The position numbers and the translations under genes were made by a program. Below the pieces are notes generated by a model, which did no database searches, was not told the origin of the DNA, and saw only the letters and a list, made by a program, of their open reading frames with translations. From NCBI GenBank assembly GCA_944383915.1, contig CALWRJ010000009.1:1-36905 (forward strand): 36,905 nt of DNA, given 5' to 3'. Source of the DNA: an uncultured Clostridia bacterium. Its GTDB lineage: Bacteria > Bacillota > Clostridia > Christensenellales > UBA1242. The stretch's first letter is position 1, and every line of letters begins with the position of its first letter. Below, one piece after another: positions 24,877 to 33,224 of the stretch.

Positions 24877-25698
24877 TTGGGATTAATTCAAAATAAAAAA
24901 GCATTTAATAAAATTTTGGCATTTATACTTTGTTTGTGTATATTTTTGCCGAGTTTGATAATATTCGCAGGGTGTAACGAAAGCGCAACGAAATATTATT
25001 ACGGTATCGGTAGAATTAATAATGCTTCATTAGGTATTTCGGTTGTCGATGTTGGAATTTCTCGTGATGAGCAAGGGTATTATGTTGAGGAAGGGCGAAC
25101 TTTTTATGTAACTTTGGAACTTGCTGGCGGATATGATATTGGTACAATTGCTGTGTATTTAAATAATAGCCGTATACAGATGATACCAAATACAAATACT
25201 ACAAATACTGAGCCTAATCGCTTGCGTAATCGTTATATAAGTGCAATTTCTTATACGCCTACAGATACTTTTCGAATAACAGCAGATGGCGAGGCGGAAA
25301 AGTGGGATTATACTCTAAATTTAGCCTACAATACTAGCAGTAATGATGATGTATTAAATAATTACACGCTAAGACTTGATTCGAAAATTTTAACTGCCTT
25401 AGGTGTGCCCCGTGAAACGAGTATGACATTTTTAAGATTTAAAGAATTAATGACGGAATTTGATTTTAATCTGCCAATTGAAAATCTAACTTATGGCGAT
25501 ACCTTTACTATAACTGTTAGTCCAAACTGCGAAAATATCGCTTCGCTTGTTACCCTAATAAATGAAAATGATACTCAATCTTTAAATCTAACATCATATT
25601 CAAATCCGCTTGATAACGATACCGATTTTACTATTAATTTATTAAATCAAGCCGAACGCACACTTACTTTAACAATAAACGATGCCGTACTTGTTTAA
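24877..25698 (+). CDS. Putative lipoprotein, unknown function
   Basis: A 273-residue protein with a TTG start at 24877 and GGGGGCGG just upstream. The N-terminus has basic residues, a hydrophobic segment (AFILCLCIFLPSLIIF) and the lipobox-like FAGC, so the mature protein is probably lipid-anchored on the outer face at Cys33. The rest is beta-rich with several NT-rich segments and no recognised domain. It follows recO after a terminator, and the next gene begins 17 bases downstream. Confidence 0.65.
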   Translation: MGLIQNKKAFNKILAFILCLCIFLPSLIIFAGCNESATKYYYGIGRINNASLGISVVDVGISRDEQGYYVEEGRTFYVTLELAGGYDIGTIAVYLNNSRIQMIPNTNTTNTEPNRLRNRYISAISYTPTDTFRITADGEAEKWDYTLNLAYNTSSNDDVLNNYTLRLDSKILTALGVPRETSMTFLRFKELMTEFDFNLPIENLTYGDTFTITVSPNCENIASLVTLINENDTQSLNLTSYSNPLDNDTDFTINLLNQAERTLTLTINDAVLV

Positions 25699-25715
25699 AA
25701 TAATAAAATTAAAAA

Positions 25716-26504
25716 GTGAAAAATATGAGGAAATTAAGATTAAATAAATATTATTGGTGGTGCTTGTCGGCTGGTACTTTATGTTTTTTGCTATTTTTAA
25801 AATTAATACCGAATTTTCCTGAATGGGCAAGCATTTTATTAGATATTATCTCTGTTCTTGCAGGTGGAGTGTTTGCCTCTGCTATTGTTGCTATTTTTGT
25901 TGAGTTAATTAATATTCGAAAGCAAGAAGCCGATAAGGAATTTTTAAAGTCGCAAGTTTTTGCTGATATTGTAAATTGGCTCGAAATAATACTTTCTTGT
26001 GAATTAAGGAATGTAAATTTGGTTTATAAATTACTCCACAAAGAGAAAAAATGGGTAAAAAGCAATGAAAAATTAACTTTTTTTGAAGGAATTGATTATA
26101 TTTTAAATAAATTGAATGAAATCACTCCACAATTGGATAGTGATTATTTGCAAAGTATACCAAATGATAAGGATATCGAAAGTATAAATTATTGCCTTAC
26201 ACAAAATGGGCTTGTTTATTATGAAAAACTTGCACAAGAATTAAACCGAATTGATAGTAGCAAATTTTTGCATTATATCAATCATTTACTAAAAGATGAA
26301 GACAATAATAAAATAAATTATTTCTATTTGTTGGTGCAAGATTTAATTAGAGATAGCAAGGTGGGTAGTCTTGAAACTGTAATTGAATCTATGAAAGCGT
26401 TTTTTGTCGAACTAAAAAATTTTGTAGAGTATTTCTCAATGGCTGATGATGTTGAAAATTATAAAATATCAGGTTCAATTTATGTAGAACAAAAAAGCGT
26501 CTAG
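25716..26504 (+). CDS. Membrane-anchored protein, unknown function
   Basis: A 262-residue protein with two N-terminal membrane segments (about residues 12-30 and 38-65), then a long helical cytoplasmic part rich in charged residues. It resembles the general plan of two-TM sensor or scaffold proteins but no family is recognised. The start could be GTG 25716 or ATG 25725; neither has a strong SD. It probably shares a transcript with the lipoprotein gene. Confidence 0.55.
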   Translation: MKNMRKLRLNKYYWWCLSAGTLCFLLFLKLIPNFPEWASILLDIISVLAGGVFASAIVAIFVELINIRKQEADKEFLKSQVFADIVNWLEIILSCELRNVNLVYKLLHKEKKWVKSNEKLTFFEGIDYILNKLNEITPQLDSDYLQSIPNDKDIESINYCLTQNGLVYYEKLAQELNRIDSSKFLHYINHLLKDEDNNKINYFYLLVQDLIRDSKVGSLETVIESMKAFFVELKNFVEYFSMADDVENYKISGSIYVEQKSV

Positions 26505-26525
26505 TTTTTAACCAGATGCTTTTTT
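26491..26525 (+). terminator. Terminator overlapping the stop of the 262-residue gene
   Basis: AAAAAAGCGTCT pairs over 12 bp with AGATGCTTTTTT (one G-U). The stop codon is in the loop. Confidence 0.8.
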
Positions 26526-26609
26526 AAATTTAAAAATAAAAAATTAATAAAAATACTAATAATAAATTTTTAATTTAAGTATTTAAATAGTTTTTAATTT
26601 TAGTTTGTA

Positions 26610-27044
26610 TTATTCAAATTTAATTTTTTCACATACAGAATAGAAATCACTCATATTTTGATGGTCTAGATTTAAATAAAAGCAACGGCCAGTGTATTTA
26701 TTTTCACTTTCTCGTATTAAATTAAAGCCTTCATAATCTGCTACAATATTTACTAACAGTGCATCAAAAGGCATTTCATTGTGTGCTTGCTGTTCAGGAA
26801 AATCGAATTTTATCCAAATGCCGTTTTGCATCGCTTTTACTGTTTCATCGTGCAAACTAACTCCAAAAGCAGGCATTTCATAAGAGTCGCGAATCATTTC
26901 TCGAAAAGCAGACATTAACTCGTTAAATTCTATACTATCTTTATCATAAACTCGATTTTCTCCGTCCTTAAATAAAGTAATTTTATTGCTGTTTGTAAAA
27001 AAATCATAAAGTCGGTAATCTTGCAAAAAGTTTATTGTACTCAT
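26610..27044 (-). CDS. Unrecognised 144-residue protein
   Basis: A soluble protein with alternating strand and helix character (TGRCFYLNLDHQNMSDFY near the end) and no signal or membrane segment. AGGAG lies 7 bases upstream of the ATG, so translation is credible. I cannot name a family. It stands alone on the minus strand between two plus-strand genes. Confidence 0.6.
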   Translation of the reverse strand: MSTINFLQDYRLYDFFTNSNKITLFKDGENRVYDKDSIEFNELMSAFREMIRDSYEMPAFGVSLHDETVKAMQNGIWIKFDFPEQQAHNEMPFDALLVNIVADYEGFNLIRESENKYTGRCFYLNLDHQNMSDFYSVCEKIKFE

Positions 27045-27171
27045 TTTTGCTCCTATTTAAAGTTTATTTTTAATAAGCGTAAATGCTTATATTATTATAT
27101 CATAAATAGTTATTTTTAATCAAATAAATATTACTTTTATACCTTTGATTTTTGATTATAAAAATAGGTTC

Positions 27172-27200
27172 TTGACAAAATAGACAAAAAATACTAAAAT
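27172..27200 (+). promoter_or_regulatory. Promoter of the 219-residue gene
   Basis: TTGACA (27172-27177), a 17-base spacer and TAAAAT (27195-27200). Confidence 0.75.
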
Positions 27201-27231
27201 ATAGTAAATATTAGGAAGGTGGAATGGGAAA

Positions 27232-27891
27232 ATGGTTGTTGAATACGATTTGGCATATCAAAAGTTAAAAGAAGCATTAGGAAATGGGGATGAAAAGGCG
27301 GTACTTGATTGCGCTGTTGAGTACTTAAAAGTATGGAATAAAAACATTGCCGAAAATCAGTTTTACCATCTAGGGGAACATAGAGAAATGGGGGATAAAC
27401 TAACTAATTATATTTTAGCAGGGCATTTGCTAGATGGTATTGTGTCATATAATATTGCAGATATTTTAACCACAGGCGAGTTGGCGGAAATATTAGTATT
27501 GCAAGGCAAAAAATTAGATAGCGAAACATATGGTAAACTTTTTAATAAAATATTAGACACAGGAAGTTCACAGGATTTAATAATTTTAGCAAAAAGTGAA
27601 AAAGCAGATTTTGAAAGTATACAAGATAAAATTTTAAGTGGCACTGATACAACAGTAATGTCTAAATTTATGCAACAGTTTCCTGACAAAGCAAACGCAA
27701 ATAAAATTCATGCAAGAATATCTAATTTAATTATTTTTTCAAGTAAGAAATTGAAAACTAAAGAAGTGCGTATGAAAGATTTGGCTATTGTAGAACCTTA
27801 TTATAAAAAATACAAAGAAAATAAAAAAGCCGAACAAGAAAGGGAAGTAGAACGCAAATTTGCAGAACACAGTATGCTAGGGAGAAGTTAA
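27232..27891 (+). CDS. Unrecognised all-helical protein
   Basis: A 219-residue, mostly helical, charged protein without signal or membrane segment. It opens YQKLKEALGNGDEKAVLDCA, which has the look of a helical-repeat protein, and ends in a very charged helix (KYKENKKAEQEREVERKFAE). The promoter is strong and the SD AGGAAGGTGG is about 10 bases upstream of the ATG. No function can be assigned. Confidence 0.6.
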   Translation: MVVEYDLAYQKLKEALGNGDEKAVLDCAVEYLKVWNKNIAENQFYHLGEHREMGDKLTNYILAGHLLDGIVSYNIADILTTGELAEILVLQGKKLDSETYGKLFNKILDTGSSQDLIILAKSEKADFESIQDKILSGTDTTVMSKFMQQFPDKANANKIHARISNLIIFSSKKLKTKEVRMKDLAIVEPYYKKYKENKKAEQEREVERKFAEHSMLGRS

Positions 27892-27977
27892 AAAATGTTG
27901 GCTAAAATTATATATAATTTATAAAACTATAAAATCTAAAAAAACAGTAAAAATCATATAAAATTATATAAAATATA

Positions 27978-28003
27978 GGTACTATGCATATATGCGTAGT
28001 ACC
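27978..28003. terminator. GGTACTATGCAT hairpin between convergent genes
   Basis: GGTACTATGCAT (27978-27989), AT, ATGCGTAGTACC (27992-28003): 12 bp with one G-U and a 2-base spacer. The flanking T-runs are weak. The half-site GGTACTATGCA recurs at 31863-31873, with partial copies near 30333 and 32339, so it may be a dispersed repeat that also serves as a terminator. Confidence 0.5.
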
Positions 28004-28011
28004 TTTATCTA

Positions 28012-28674
28012 TTAAAAATAGTTTTTAATAAATGAATTTTTGTGGCGATTTAATTTTATTTTATCAGCAATTAAAGCGATAAATTCACTATTAGATGGCT
28101 TATCAAATTCTTTAAAAATATTAACTTTAAATAATTTATTTAACTCCATAATTCTGCCACTATTAAAACAGGTTTCCAATGCGTGCCTAATAGCGCGTTC
28201 TACTTTTGTAGGTGTTGCGCTATGCATTTCAGCAATTTTAGGATATAACTTTTTAGTTGTGTTTCTAAATAACATCGTTTGGTCGTTAATTGCTAATTTA
28301 ATTGCGGTTTTTATATAAATTGCTCCTATTAAACTTCGTTTTAAATTAATAGTTAAAAATACTTCGTCAATTAGACAATCAATGTGGTGTTCGTTATTTA
28401 AAATATCATTATTGGAAATGCGAACGCAGTACAGTTGCATCTCTTTGTCGTCATTAAAAACAAAATATTTTAACTCCGTATTTTCAAATTTATTGTTAAT
28501 TTCATCAATTATTTCTTTATTGCTTGAAACTATCATAAGGTTTTCTTGTTTGTCTAGTTTTGCATTTTTTAAATCTTGAATATATGTTATTTCTTGATAT
28601 TCAAAAAATTCCAACAAACTCTCTTGTATTTTTCTTGCTTTCAAGGCATCTTTTTCTATTAATAAAATTTTCAT
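28012..28674 (-). CDS. Spo0A-like response regulator with degenerate receiver
   Basis: A 220-residue protein. Residues ~114-210 match the Spo0A DNA-binding domain: LIGAIYIKTAI, KKLYPKIAE, the recognition-helix region TPTKVERAIRHALE and KPSNSEFIALIADKIKL. The N-terminal ~105 residues have the length of a receiver domain. However, the phospho-accepting aspartate position (expected in the LLLDxxMP-like segment) reads NLMIVSSN, and the acidic pair is weak. It therefore probably does not respond to phosphorylation in the usual way. A perfect AGGAGG lies 6 bases before the ATG. It could be a divergent Spo0A paralogue, or the only Spo0A-like regulator of a lineage that has changed or lost sporulation. 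Confidence 0.85.
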   Translation of the reverse strand: MKILLIEKDALKARKIQESLLEFFEYQEITYIQDLKNAKLDKQENLMIVSSNKEIIDEINNKFENTELKYFVFNDDKEMQLYCVRISNNDILNNEHHIDCLIDEVFLTINLKRSLIGAIYIKTAIKLAINDQTMLFRNTTKKLYPKIAEMHSATPTKVERAIRHALETCFNSGRIMELNKLFKVNIFKEFDKPSNSEFIALIADKIKLNRHKNSFIKNYF

Positions 28675-28824
28675 AATTTCCTCCTGAATTTTTATGTCTT
28701 AATTATAATTAAAAGCAAGTAATTTTTTATAATTTTTTAAAAAATTCATTATGTTAAAAAGATACCAATTTTGTTAAACTTTTAAATATTTTTATTAAAT
28801 ATGTACTTTTGTGTTATTTAATTT

Positions 28825-28856
28825 ATTAAAAAAGGCTTTGCTGATTGCAAAACCTT
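28825..28856 (-). terminator. Terminator of tRNA-Arg
   Basis: Minus strand: GGTTTTGC-aatca-GCAAAGCC (8 bp, one G-U) followed by TTTTTT, just downstream of the encoded CCA. Confidence 0.85.
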
Positions 28857-28857
28857 A

Positions 28858-28932
28858 TGGTATGCCCAGAGAGAATCGAACTCTCATTAAAAGTTCCGGA
28901 AACTTTTGTGCTATCCGTTGCACTATGGGCAT
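28858..28932 (-). tRNA. tRNA-Arg (anticodon CCG)
   Basis: Minus strand. Acceptor ATGCCCA/TGGGCAT, D-arm GTGC...GCAC, anticodon arm AAAGT-TTCCGGA-ACTTT with CCG, T-arm GAGAG-TTCGATT-CTCTC, discriminator A, and CCA encoded in the genome (28858-28860 on the plus strand as TGG). It reads CGG codons, which should be rare in this AT-rich genome. Confidence 0.95.
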
Positions 28933-28996
28933 ATGTATATATTATATAATGAAAAAAAATTTTTTTCAAGAATTATTTTTATTTATATAAAATATT

Positions 28997-29024
28997 TTGC
29001 TATTTCGCTAAAATGTGATAAAAT
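28997..29024 (+). promoter_or_regulatory. Putative promoter of the 29050 gene
   Basis: TTGCTA (28997-29002), a 16-base spacer and TAAAAT (29019-29024). Confidence 0.5.
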
Positions 29025-29049
29025 TGTTTAAAATAAATGGAGCGTGTTT

Positions 29050-29604
29050 ATGACAACTTTAGGAATTGTGTTAGCAGTATTCTTTTGTTTAATTACAATA
29101 GGGCTAGCTATTTTGTTGGGCTTTTATTTTAAAAAACTTTATAAAAAAATAAATAAATCGACAGAAAGCAATTTTATTGTAAAAAAAGCACCTTGGTATA
29201 TAGTGTTAGCATTTTTGGGTGCCATAATATCATTTTTTATGCTTGTGGCGTTTTCTACATTTTGGAATAGCGTAGTAAGTGTCGGCGTATATGTCCTTTT
29301 TGGTGTTTTATTCCTTCTTTTTATTGCAATAATGCTCTTATTAATGAGAGAAAAAATTATTGTACAAGGTGAAAATATAACTGTTATAAAATTTGTACGC
29401 AAAAAATATTACCATTTGGAAAATTTGAGTTATAAAGTTTCAGTAAACGGCGATTTTGGTTATTTCTACTTTATTGGTGATGATAAGATATTTTCTGTAA
29501 ATCAATATTGTTTAGGCTATTATCAAATGATAGAGTATACAAAAGATGTGCAAGAATTTGATTATATAAATGAGAAAAAACCAACGACTACTTCAAAAAA
29601 ATAA
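29050..29604 (+). CDS. Membrane protein with C-terminal PH-like segment, unknown function
   Basis: A 184-residue protein with three membrane segments in the first ~105 residues. A basic KKLYKKINK stretch lies between the first and second. The C-terminal part is soluble and beta-rich (KIIVQGENITVIKF, then FYFIGDDKIFSV), reminiscent of small bacterial PH-like domains. The start at ATG 29050 has GGAG 7 bases upstream; the in-frame GTG at 29044 is too close to it. Alone on its strand here. No function can be assigned. Confidence 0.6.
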   Translation: MTTLGIVLAVFFCLITIGLAILLGFYFKKLYKKINKSTESNFIVKKAPWYIVLAFLGAIISFFMLVAFSTFWNSVVSVGVYVLFGVLFLLFIAIMLLLMREKIIVQGENITVIKFVRKKYYHLENLSYKVSVNGDFGYFYFIGDDKIFSVNQYCLGYYQMIEYTKDVQEFDYINEKKPTTTSKK

Positions 29605-29658
29605 GTTTTTACTCATTATAAATTATTTTATAAAATTTGCTTTTTAGCATTAAATTAC

Positions 29659-29688
29659 TTGTATCAAAATTAATTTTTGCGCTATAAT
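29659..29688 (+). promoter_or_regulatory. Promoter of the flavin-reductase-like gene
   Basis: TTGTAT (29659-29664), an 18-base spacer and TATAAT (29683-29688). Confidence 0.65.
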
Positions 29689-29718
29689 TAGTCACATAAT
29701 TAAAAACGAGGTGATTTT

Positions 29719-30276
29719 ATGAGAAAAAATTTTGGTAAAAAAACTTGGTTTTATCCGTTACCGGTTTTAATAATCGGTACATATGATGAAAACGGCAACC
29801 CAAATGCTATGAATGCTGCTTGGGGTGTTATTCGTGATTATGGTAAAGTTGAAATCAATTTAGGAGAACACAAGACAACAGATAATTTGCGCACAACAGG
29901 AGCATTCACACTTGCTTTCGCCGATGCGAAACATGTTGTAGAAGCCGATTATGTTGGAATTGTTTCTGGAAATAATGTTCCTAATAAACTTGAAGTTGCT
30001 GGCTTGCACACAGTTAAAAGCGAATTTGTAAATGCGCCAATAATTGCTGATTTTCCTATGTCACTTGAATGTGAAGTCGTTGAAATAACCGATGATGACA
30101 AAGTTGTTGGCGAGATTGTAAATGTTAGCGCAGATGAAAGCGTGCTTGATGAAAATGGCGAGATTGATACGAAAAAACTCCACATAATTACATTTGACCC
30201 CGTGCATAATACTTATATAGAACTCGGTAACAAAGTCGGCAATGCCTTTAAAGACGGCTTAAAATTGAAAAAATAA
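29719..30276 (+). CDS. Flavin reductase-like (FMN-binding split-barrel) protein
   Basis: A 185-residue soluble protein of the flavin-reductase-like family, which binds FMN and usually transfers electrons from NAD(P)H or acts as a small flavoprotein. Typical features are PLPVLIIGTYDENGNPNAMNAAW near the start, then INLGEHKTTDNLRTTGAFTLAF and the IVSGNNVPNKLE segment. The length is normal for this family in anaerobes. SD GAGGTG lies 6 bases before the ATG. The gene is monocistronic, between its own promoter and terminator. The redox partner is unknown. Confidence 0.85.
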   Translation: MRKNFGKKTWFYPLPVLIIGTYDENGNPNAMNAAWGVIRDYGKVEINLGEHKTTDNLRTTGAFTLAFADAKHVVEADYVGIVSGNNVPNKLEVAGLHTVKSEFVNAPIIADFPMSLECEVVEITDDDKVVGEIVNVSADESVLDENGEIDTKKLHIITFDPVHNTYIELGNKVGNAFKDGLKLKK

Positions 30277-30287
30277 ACAAATATAAT

Positions 30288-30317
30288 ACTGCCTTATAAA
30301 TAAAAGGCGGTGTTTTT
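30288..30317 (+). terminator. Terminator after the flavin-reductase-like gene
   Basis: ACTGCCTT pairs with AAGGCGGT (8 bp, one G-U) and is followed by GTTTTT. Confidence 0.75.
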
Positions 30318-30427
30318 AATAAAGGTATGCACAGTACTATGATTTTTGTGTAAAAACTATGTTTTTGGTAATCAAATATATATTTTATAAAATTTTTATT
30401 AAATTTTACATTAATTTTGAAAAATGT

Positions 30428-30464
30428 AAAAGCATTATATTACAAAGATATAATGCTTTTTAAC
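30428..30464. terminator. Bidirectional terminator at the 3' side of the DEAD-box gene
   Basis: AAAAGCATTATA (30428-30439) and TATAATGCTTTT (30449-30460) form a 12-bp stem with flanking A and T runs on both strands. Confidence 0.75.
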
Positions 30465-30482
30465 TTTTATTTTTGGTATAGA

Positions 30483-31811
30483 TTAATAATAAATTTTGCC
30501 GATTTTTGATTTGTGTGTTTGGCGAATTGTGTGTTTTTTAGTGCCTTGTTTTGAGTTACCTCGTACATTAATTGCGCCATTTCTAGAATTTGTTCGTTGC
30601 GCACGCCCTGCAATAATTGCGCGTTTTTCACGAGATTTAATATTTAATTTTTTACCTATTTTTTTAGGTTTTTCATTAATTTTTTCAATATTTCCGTTTA
30701 AAGTGAGATTTGATAGAGTGATTTTTGATTTTGTCTTTTTTTCAATTTCCTGTAAATCTTTCACTTGTTCAGGTGTGTTTAATAAAGTGTATGCATTGCC
30801 AGAGTGACCTGCGCGCCCAGTTCTACCGACACGGTGAATGTAATACTCGTTATTTTGTGGTAAATCAAAATTTATTACCGAAATTATGTCCTTTACATCA
30901 ATTCCGCGCGCTGCAACATCAGTAGTTATTAAAATATTATTGGGTTCGGACTTGTATTCGTTCATAACCTTACGGCGAACATTTTGTGGCATATCACCAT
31001 GTAATGCAAGTGCCATAAAACCCATTTTTCTTAAATATACTTGCACACTATCCACCATTTTTTTAGTATTGCAAAAAACTATCGTGCGTCCGCGTGGAAG
31101 TTCCGTCAAAAGTGCGTGCAAAGCGCGTTTTTTCTTGTCCTTTGGACATATGAAATAACTTTGCTTTATGCTGGAAATCGTTGCGTTCGGTGTGCCAATT
31201 TGCAATTTTTCTGGTGAGCGCATATATTTTTTTGTAAGGCTTAAAATTTCATTAGACATTGTCGCGCTAAACATTATAGTTTGGCGTTCACGCGGAGTGT
31301 TATTTAAAATTTTTTCAATATCACCACGGAATCCCATATTTAGCATTTCGTCTGCTTCATCAAGTACAACAGTATGCACAAGCCCGAGTTTGAGAGTTTT
31401 TCGTGAAATATGGTCAAGGACGCGTCCAGGTGTGCCTATAATGATATTTGCACCGCGTTTTATCGCGTAAATTTGGCGCTGAATATCAGAGCCACCAAAA
31501 ACAGCAACTGCGCGAATGCCACTATTTTTACCTAGAATTTTTTTAAATTCAAGTAAAATTTGTTCTACAAGTTCTCGAGTAGGGCATAAAACTAACGCTT
31601 CGACATAATTTTCTTTTTTAATTTTATTTAAAATAGGCAATATAAAGGCAAGAGTCTTGCCCGTTCCAGTTTGAGAGAGCCCAACTAAATCTTTCCCTTG
31701 ATTTAAAATAGGAATGGCGCGTGCTTGTATTTCAGTTGGCGCATCAAAACCTTGTTCATATAAAGACCTAATAAATTGAGGGTGTATCCCTAAATCTTCA
31801 AATTTTTTCAT
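30483..31811 (-). CDS. DEAD-box ATP-dependent RNA helicase
   Basis: A 442-residue helicase that remodels RNA using ATP, likely in ribosome assembly, RNA decay or cold adaptation. Motifs in order: Q-motif region with FDAPTEIQ, Walker A SQTGTGKT (46-53), PTRELVEQ, TPGRVLDH, VLDEADEM, FSATMS, TTDVAARGIDVK and HRVGRTGRAG. The C-terminal ~80 residues are lysine- and arginine-rich, an RNA-binding tail. The start at 31811 was chosen because GAGGT is 8 bases upstream; the longer frame to 31877 has no SD. A leader of about 130 bases with strong secondary structure separates the promoter from the start, as in cold-induced helicase genes. Confidence 0.92.
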   Translation of the reverse strand: MKKFEDLGIHPQFIRSLYEQGFDAPTEIQARAIPILNQGKDLVGLSQTGTGKTLAFILPILNKIKKENYVEALVLCPTRELVEQILLEFKKILGKNSGIRAVAVFGGSDIQRQIYAIKRGANIIIGTPGRVLDHISRKTLKLGLVHTVVLDEADEMLNMGFRGDIEKILNNTPRERQTIMFSATMSNEILSLTKKYMRSPEKLQIGTPNATISSIKQSYFICPKDKKKRALHALLTELPRGRTIVFCNTKKMVDSVQVYLRKMGFMALALHGDMPQNVRRKVMNEYKSEPNNILITTDVAARGIDVKDIISVINFDLPQNNEYYIHRVGRTGRAGHSGNAYTLLNTPEQVKDLQEIEKKTKSKITLSNLTLNGNIEKINEKPKKIGKKLNIKSREKRAIIAGRAQRTNSRNGAINVRGNSKQGTKKHTIRQTHKSKIGKIYY

Positions 31812-31944
31812 AAAAAATACCTCGTTTTCATTTTTAGAAAGTACATATACGCATTTTATTGCGGTACTATGCAACAACTTAATCGCATAAATGTATGCAA
31901 GCGCTCTAAAAATAAAAAACGAATGGCGAGCGCCTATATTTAAG
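31812..31944 (-). promoter_or_regulatory. Long structured 5' leader of the DEAD-box gene
   Basis: On the minus strand the leader holds GCGCTC ... GAGCGC arms (6 bp) and the local palindrome GGCGCTCGCC, with ATGCGATTAAGTTGTTGCAT further down. It also contains GGTACTATGCA on the plus strand (31863-31873), a motif repeated elsewhere. Autoregulation or cold-responsive folding is inferred by analogy. Confidence 0.4.
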
Positions 31945-31950
31945 TATAAA

Positions 31951-31980
31951 ATATTACCATAAATTACTATAAAAAGTCAA
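31951..31980 (-). promoter_or_regulatory. Promoter of the DEAD-box gene
   Basis: Minus strand: TTGACT (31975-31980), an 18-base spacer and TAATAT (31951-31956). Confidence 0.65.
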
Positions 31981-32479
31981 TACAAAAGTAAAATAAAATG
32001 TTATAGTTGAATATAATAGAAAATAATTAGCAAAATTTATAAAATTATGCTCATTTTTGGTAAAATTCATATTTTTATATAAATATTTAAATTACTTTGA
32101 ATTTTTAATTTTTTAATAAATAGTAATTTAAAACTTTAAAAACGCGTTATTTGCAAAAATTTAATGTTTTTTATTAATTTTTAATGATTTTTTACTAATT
32201 TTCAACATCCATTGATTTTTCAACGAGTTCTATATATGTTGCTCTACTCTAATAGTATAGCAAATTAAATTAATTTTGTTAAATAAAATTAATTGTATAT
32301 TTTATATATTACACACATAATACCTATGCATAATACCTTGCATAGTACTTATTTTTTTAATATTTTTTTTGATTTTTTATAAAAATTTGTGCTTTTTAAA
32401 AAAAAATTTCATTAAAGATAATGCGATTTGTATAAATTTTTATTTAATTAATTAAAAATAGGAAAAAGTAAATAAAACA
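31981..32479. other. Gene-free AT-rich region
   Basis: About 500 bases of A/T-rich sequence without a credible gene. It contains ACCTATGCATAATACC (32322-32337) followed by TGCATAGTAC (32339-32348), related to the GGTACTATGCA motif seen at 27978 and 31863. Nothing else is recognisable. Confidence 0.5.
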
Positions 32480-32481
32480 AA

Positions 32482-32513
32482 AAAACAAGCCTTTAAAACA
32501 ATTGGCTTGTTTA
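32482..32513 (-). terminator. Terminator overlapping the stop of the 203-residue gene
   Basis: Minus strand AACAAGCC ... GGCTTGTT (8 bp) followed by Ts. The left arm begins at the stop codon. Confidence 0.85.
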
Positions 32514-33122
32514 TCTACTTAAAGCATTTGTGCTTTTTGTGTTAACGCGTGCGTGCTCTTTTTCCAAAGCGCTCCAGATGCAATCTTCAAGATTATATTT
32601 TTCCACAACAGGACTAGCAACAGGAAGGTTTGCGTTTGGTAGGCGAATGTCGTTTTCGTGTAACAAGTTTACATATTTGCGTTTAAAACTGTCGTACGCT
32701 TCTTGTTCATTAAATTCAAAAAACTTTTCGTTGTTAGCCATAATACTGCTTGAGTTATTGGCAATTTCTATTACTTCACCTGTTTGAGTGTTTTTCAGTT
32801 CAAGGCTATATGAATATGTGCGTAGTTCGCTGAGACCAAATTCATCTTTCTTTTTTTCTGATTTTACATCTTTTAATTTTATGTTGGGGATAAAAGTGTC
32901 GCCCGTTTCTTTTTCTAATTGAGTGCGAATTGCATCAGCGAGATTCATTGCATTAATTTTTAGCAAATCATTATACCTAACAATTTCGCCCAAAAGATAC
33001 ATAGAGCGGGTAAAACAAATATTAGCTCGTTCGCGTTTTGCTGGTAGCATCGCAATTTCGCGATACTCACGCATAAGCGCAACTGATTCATCATTCATTT
33101 TTCTTAACTCTTTAATATCCAT
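32511..33122 (-). CDS. Unrecognised 203-residue protein
   Basis: A soluble, charged protein. The first ~75 residues are predicted helices (MDIKELRKMNDESVALMREY). The middle has a beta-like segment (LRTYSYSLELKNTQTGEVIE), and the end is helical. There is no signal or membrane segment and no known motif. AAGGAG lies 6 bases before the ATG, and it has a strong promoter and terminator of its own, so the gene is real even though its role is unknown. Confidence 0.65.
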   Translation of the reverse strand: MDIKELRKMNDESVALMREYREIAMLPAKRERANICFTRSMYLLGEIVRYNDLLKINAMNLADAIRTQLEKETGDTFIPNIKLKDVKSEKKKDEFGLSELRTYSYSLELKNTQTGEVIEIANNSSSIMANNEKFFEFNEQEAYDSFKRKYVNLLHENDIRLPNANLPVASPVVEKYNLEDCIWSALEKEHARVNTKSTNALSR

Positions 33123-33148
33123 GATATTTCTCCTTGGTGATTTTTATT

Positions 33149-33177
33149 ATTATAACACGCCTTTGTTACTTTTTCAA
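33149..33177 (-). promoter_or_regulatory. Promoter of the 203-residue gene
   Basis: Minus strand: TTGAAA (33172-33177), a 17-base spacer and TATAAT (33149-33154). Confidence 0.75.
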
Positions 33178-33224
33178 TACTTGGCGCGCGATTTTTTATT
33201 ATTTTTTTGCTTGGTTAAAAGGGG

